Positions 63,765 through 64,000 of a stretch of DNA of 64,000 nt are shown one piece after another. This stretch comes from Methylotenera sp. (lineage in GTDB: Bacteria; Pseudomonadota; Gammaproteobacteria; Burkholderiales; Methylophilaceae), in contig JAHRYP010000005.1 of assembly GCA_020622105.1 (NCBI GenBank), positions 33,113-97,112 on the forward strand. Direction: 5' to 3'. A program made the position numbers and the translations under genes. The notes under the pieces were generated by a model. That model saw only the letters and a program-made list of their open reading frames with translations. It did not search any database and had not been told where the DNA came from. The stretch's first letter is position 1. Each line of letters opens with the position of its first letter.

Positions 63765-64000
63765 TTGAGTAAAAATATCGTTGAAATCACTTATTGTACC
63801 CAATGTCGCTGGTTGCTGCGTGCAGCTTGGCTGGCTCAAGAGTTATTAACAACATTCGAGCAGGATTTATACAGTGTTGCTTTAAAGCCCGGTACCGGCG
63901 GTATATTTGAAATTACACTCAATGGTGCGCTTATTTTTTCTCGTAAAGCAGCCGGGCGCTTTCCGGAAGCTAAAGAAGTTAAGCAGTTAATACGTGATTG
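63765..64000 (+). CDS. SelT/SelW/SelH-family Rdx protein (partial at window end)
   Basis: A reading frame starting at TTG (63765-63767) with AGGA at 63753-63756 as ribosome binding site runs off the end of the window after 78 codons. The N-terminus KNIVEITYCTQCRWLLRAAW has the thioredoxin-like CxxC motif (C11, C14), and PGTGGIFEITLNGALIFSRK follows. The Rdx family is the selenoprotein W-like fold; here Cys replaces selenocysteine. A redox role is likely but unproven. It is divergent from ctp. Confidence 0.88.
   Translation, partial: MSKNIVEITYCTQCRWLLRAAWLAQELLTTFEQDLYSVALKPGTGGIFEITLNGALIFSRKAAGRFPEAKEVKQLIRD

Overview
This window looks like a chromosomal segment of a betaproteobacterium. 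By gene content (dusB-fis-purH-purD-hemF order, Coq7, a BPSS1780-type membrane protein, DUF2322, DUF2782, a small cytochrome c551) and a moderately AT-rich composition, the best guess is the methylotrophic family Methylophilaceae, for example a Methylotenera-like organism. That placement is inference; there is no rRNA in the window to confirm it. No tRNA, rRNA, CRISPR array, prophage or intact insertion sequence was recognised.

Layout. 0-6.3 kb: end of a MgtE Mg2+ transporter, an MscS-type channel, rpmB-rpmG, dut, a PqqU/YncD-like TonB receptor and coaBC. 6.3-13.9 kb: a putative membrane-anchored HELLH peptidase, radC, a DUF4010/MgtC-like membrane protein, cstA-ybdD-TIGR03643, lgt and two unknown membrane proteins. 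14.2-20.5 kb: ilvD, a hexose-6-phosphate mutarotase, cytochrome c551 and two Na+-coupled amino-acid transporters. 20.5-27.3 kb: a long leftward cluster dusB-fis-purH-purD-hemF-M18 aminopeptidase. 27.8-37.5 kb: an accessory-looking region with an MFS transporter, an IalB-like protein, a nucleotidyltransferase, a frameshifted sulfotransferase, a 1334-residue tyrosine-rich ESPR autotransporter, a lipoprotein hydrolase and an APS kinase. 37.5-48.4 kb: CinA-like protein, polA, LOG protein, DUF2782, thrB, BPSS1780-type protein, uvrD, a candidate small RNA and a LigB-type dioxygenase. 48.4-64 kb: hydrolase, FKBP, groESL with a CIRCE operator, aldo/keto reductase, DedA, RlhA-like U32 protein, bioA-dacB, a lipoprotein FKBP, OsmC, DUF2322, coq7, a degraded Fe-S gene, a multiply frameshifted ctp and a SelT/W/H-family Rdx protein cut by the window end.

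Most interesting hypothesis. The autotransporter passenger has about ten imperfect repeats carrying alternating Ala-Tyr clusters, often next to acidic residues. It is flanked on one side by a PAPS-dependent-type sulfotransferase gene and on the other by an APS kinase gene, which would make PAPS. Together these suggest a tyrosine-sulfated surface protein system, distantly reminiscent of RaxX/RaxST/RaxPQ. As sequenced, the sulfotransferase carries a frameshift, so the system may be inactive, or the frameshift may be a sequence error.

Other notable structure. A family of short dispersed elements with terminal inverted repeats occurs at about 27.4, 41.2, 42.3, 56.5 and 59.4 kb. A three-hairpin small-RNA candidate with pyrimidine-rich loops lies at 47.3 kb. 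Several other palindromic intergenic repeats are present. The ctp gene appears to have lost four single bases within about 120 bp, which may reflect sequence errors.
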